Translations under genes and position numbers: made by a program
NCBI GenBank assembly: GCA_030049955.1
Contig: JASIJX010000499.1
Location: forward strand, 1 to 5,381
Direction: 5' to 3'
DNA length: 5,381 bases
DNA from: Acidobacteriaceae bacterium
GTDB taxonomy: Bacteria; Acidobacteriota; Terriglobia; Terriglobales; Acidobacteriaceae
In this document: piece after piece, positions 5,111 to 5,381 of the stretch
Layout: every line of letters begins with the position of its first letter
Position numbering within the stretch: position 1 is the stretch's first letter
Notes under the pieces: generated by a model
Told to the model about the DNA's origin: nothing
Seen by the model: the letters and a program-made list of their open reading frames with translations, nothing else
Databases searched by the model: none

Positions 5111-5381
5111 ATGAAGCATTTCCTTTTTTGCCCATCTGGTTTGCTCGCCTTTTTTCCTCGCTCCATCGCATCCGCGCCGCTGCTCGTTGCCGTAGCTGTA
5201 TTTGCACCCACGGCGTGGGCGCAACAACCATCGGCCGGGCTCGCCGCCAGCGTGAACCCGCTGATTGGCACCGGCGCCGGTCCCGGTAACGGCATCAATT
5301 TGTTTCCCGGTCCCGCGACACCCTTCGGCATGGTGCAGCTCAGCCCTGACACCGAAGCCCACGGCTACGGCTATCACTACG
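5111..5381 (+). CDS. Secreted GH92 family alpha-mannosidase, amino-terminal part only
   Basis: My translation gives 90 codons before the window ends. The first 37 residues look like a signal peptide: positive residues early, a hydrophobic stretch (about 22-35), and a signal peptidase I site ending AWA followed by QQ. The mature part then shows the GH92 amino-terminal signature: VNPLIGTG (48-55), FPGPATPFGMVQLSPDT (65-81) and GYGYHY (85-90). GH92 members known to me are calcium-dependent, inverting exo-alpha-mannosidases of about 750 residues that trim mannose from glycans. The catalytic residues lie beyond this window, so linkage specificity cannot be judged. The ATG at 5111 has GGAGAG ending 10 bases upstream. 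The signal region is long, with a second hydrophobic run (4-15) and Arg17 between the two, so a start at the TTG of codon 11 is a weaker alternative. It is divergent from mraY and unrelated to peptidoglycan synthesis. Confidence 0.9.
   Translation, partial: MKHFLFCPSGLLAFFPRSIASAPLLVAVAVFAPTAWAQQPSAGLAASVNPLIGTGAGPGNGINLFPGPATPFGMVQLSPDTEAHGYGYHY

Noticed and set aside
5000..5377. Minus-strand open frame of 125 codons in the divergent region
   Set aside because: It overlaps the GH92 signal peptide and signature on the opposite strand and has no recognisable protein features.

Overview
The window is about 60% G+C and carries four consecutive minus-strand genes of the division and cell wall (dcw) cluster, in transcription order mraY, murD, ftsW, murG. 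A divergent plus-strand gene at the right edge encodes a secreted glycoside hydrolase of family GH92. The protein sequences (for example the MraY amino terminus MLYWLLYEKLFP and the FtsW amino terminus MAKRVGVDKWMFF) and the secreted GH92 neighbour suggest a member of the Acidobacteriota, probably of the Terriglobales/Acidobacteriaceae type. This is inferred from remembered family resemblance, not from a search.

Layout, right to left along the minus strand. Bases 4893-5110 are a divergent intergenic region. It holds a TATAAT box and a perfect 14-bp palindrome just before the GH92 start, and a GGAGGA ribosome site for mraY. mraY (4892-3756), murD (3679-2303) and ftsW (2068-974) are complete, and murG (911 to beyond base 1) lacks its 3' end. 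The spacers between these genes are 76, 234 and 62 bp. That is loose for a cluster whose genes often touch or overlap, and every spacer contains short degenerate tandem repeats with a 7-bp or roughly 14-15-bp period.

The four minus-strand products act in sequence on peptidoglycan precursors. MurD adds D-glutamate to UDP-MurNAc-L-Ala in the cytoplasm. MraY moves phospho-MurNAc-pentapeptide onto undecaprenyl phosphate to give lipid I. MurG adds GlcNAc to give lipid II, and FtsW polymerises lipid II at the septum. The GH92 exo-alpha-mannosidase is functionally unrelated, a probable exported glycan-degrading enzyme.

I see no undescribed gene system here. All four cell wall genes look intact and canonical. 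What merits a second look is between the genes: the heptamer arrays, the C-rich leader of ftsW, the palindrome at the GH92 start, and the apparent break of the dcw cluster upstream of mraY. No RNA genes, CRISPR arrays, insertion sequences or clear intrinsic terminators were seen.
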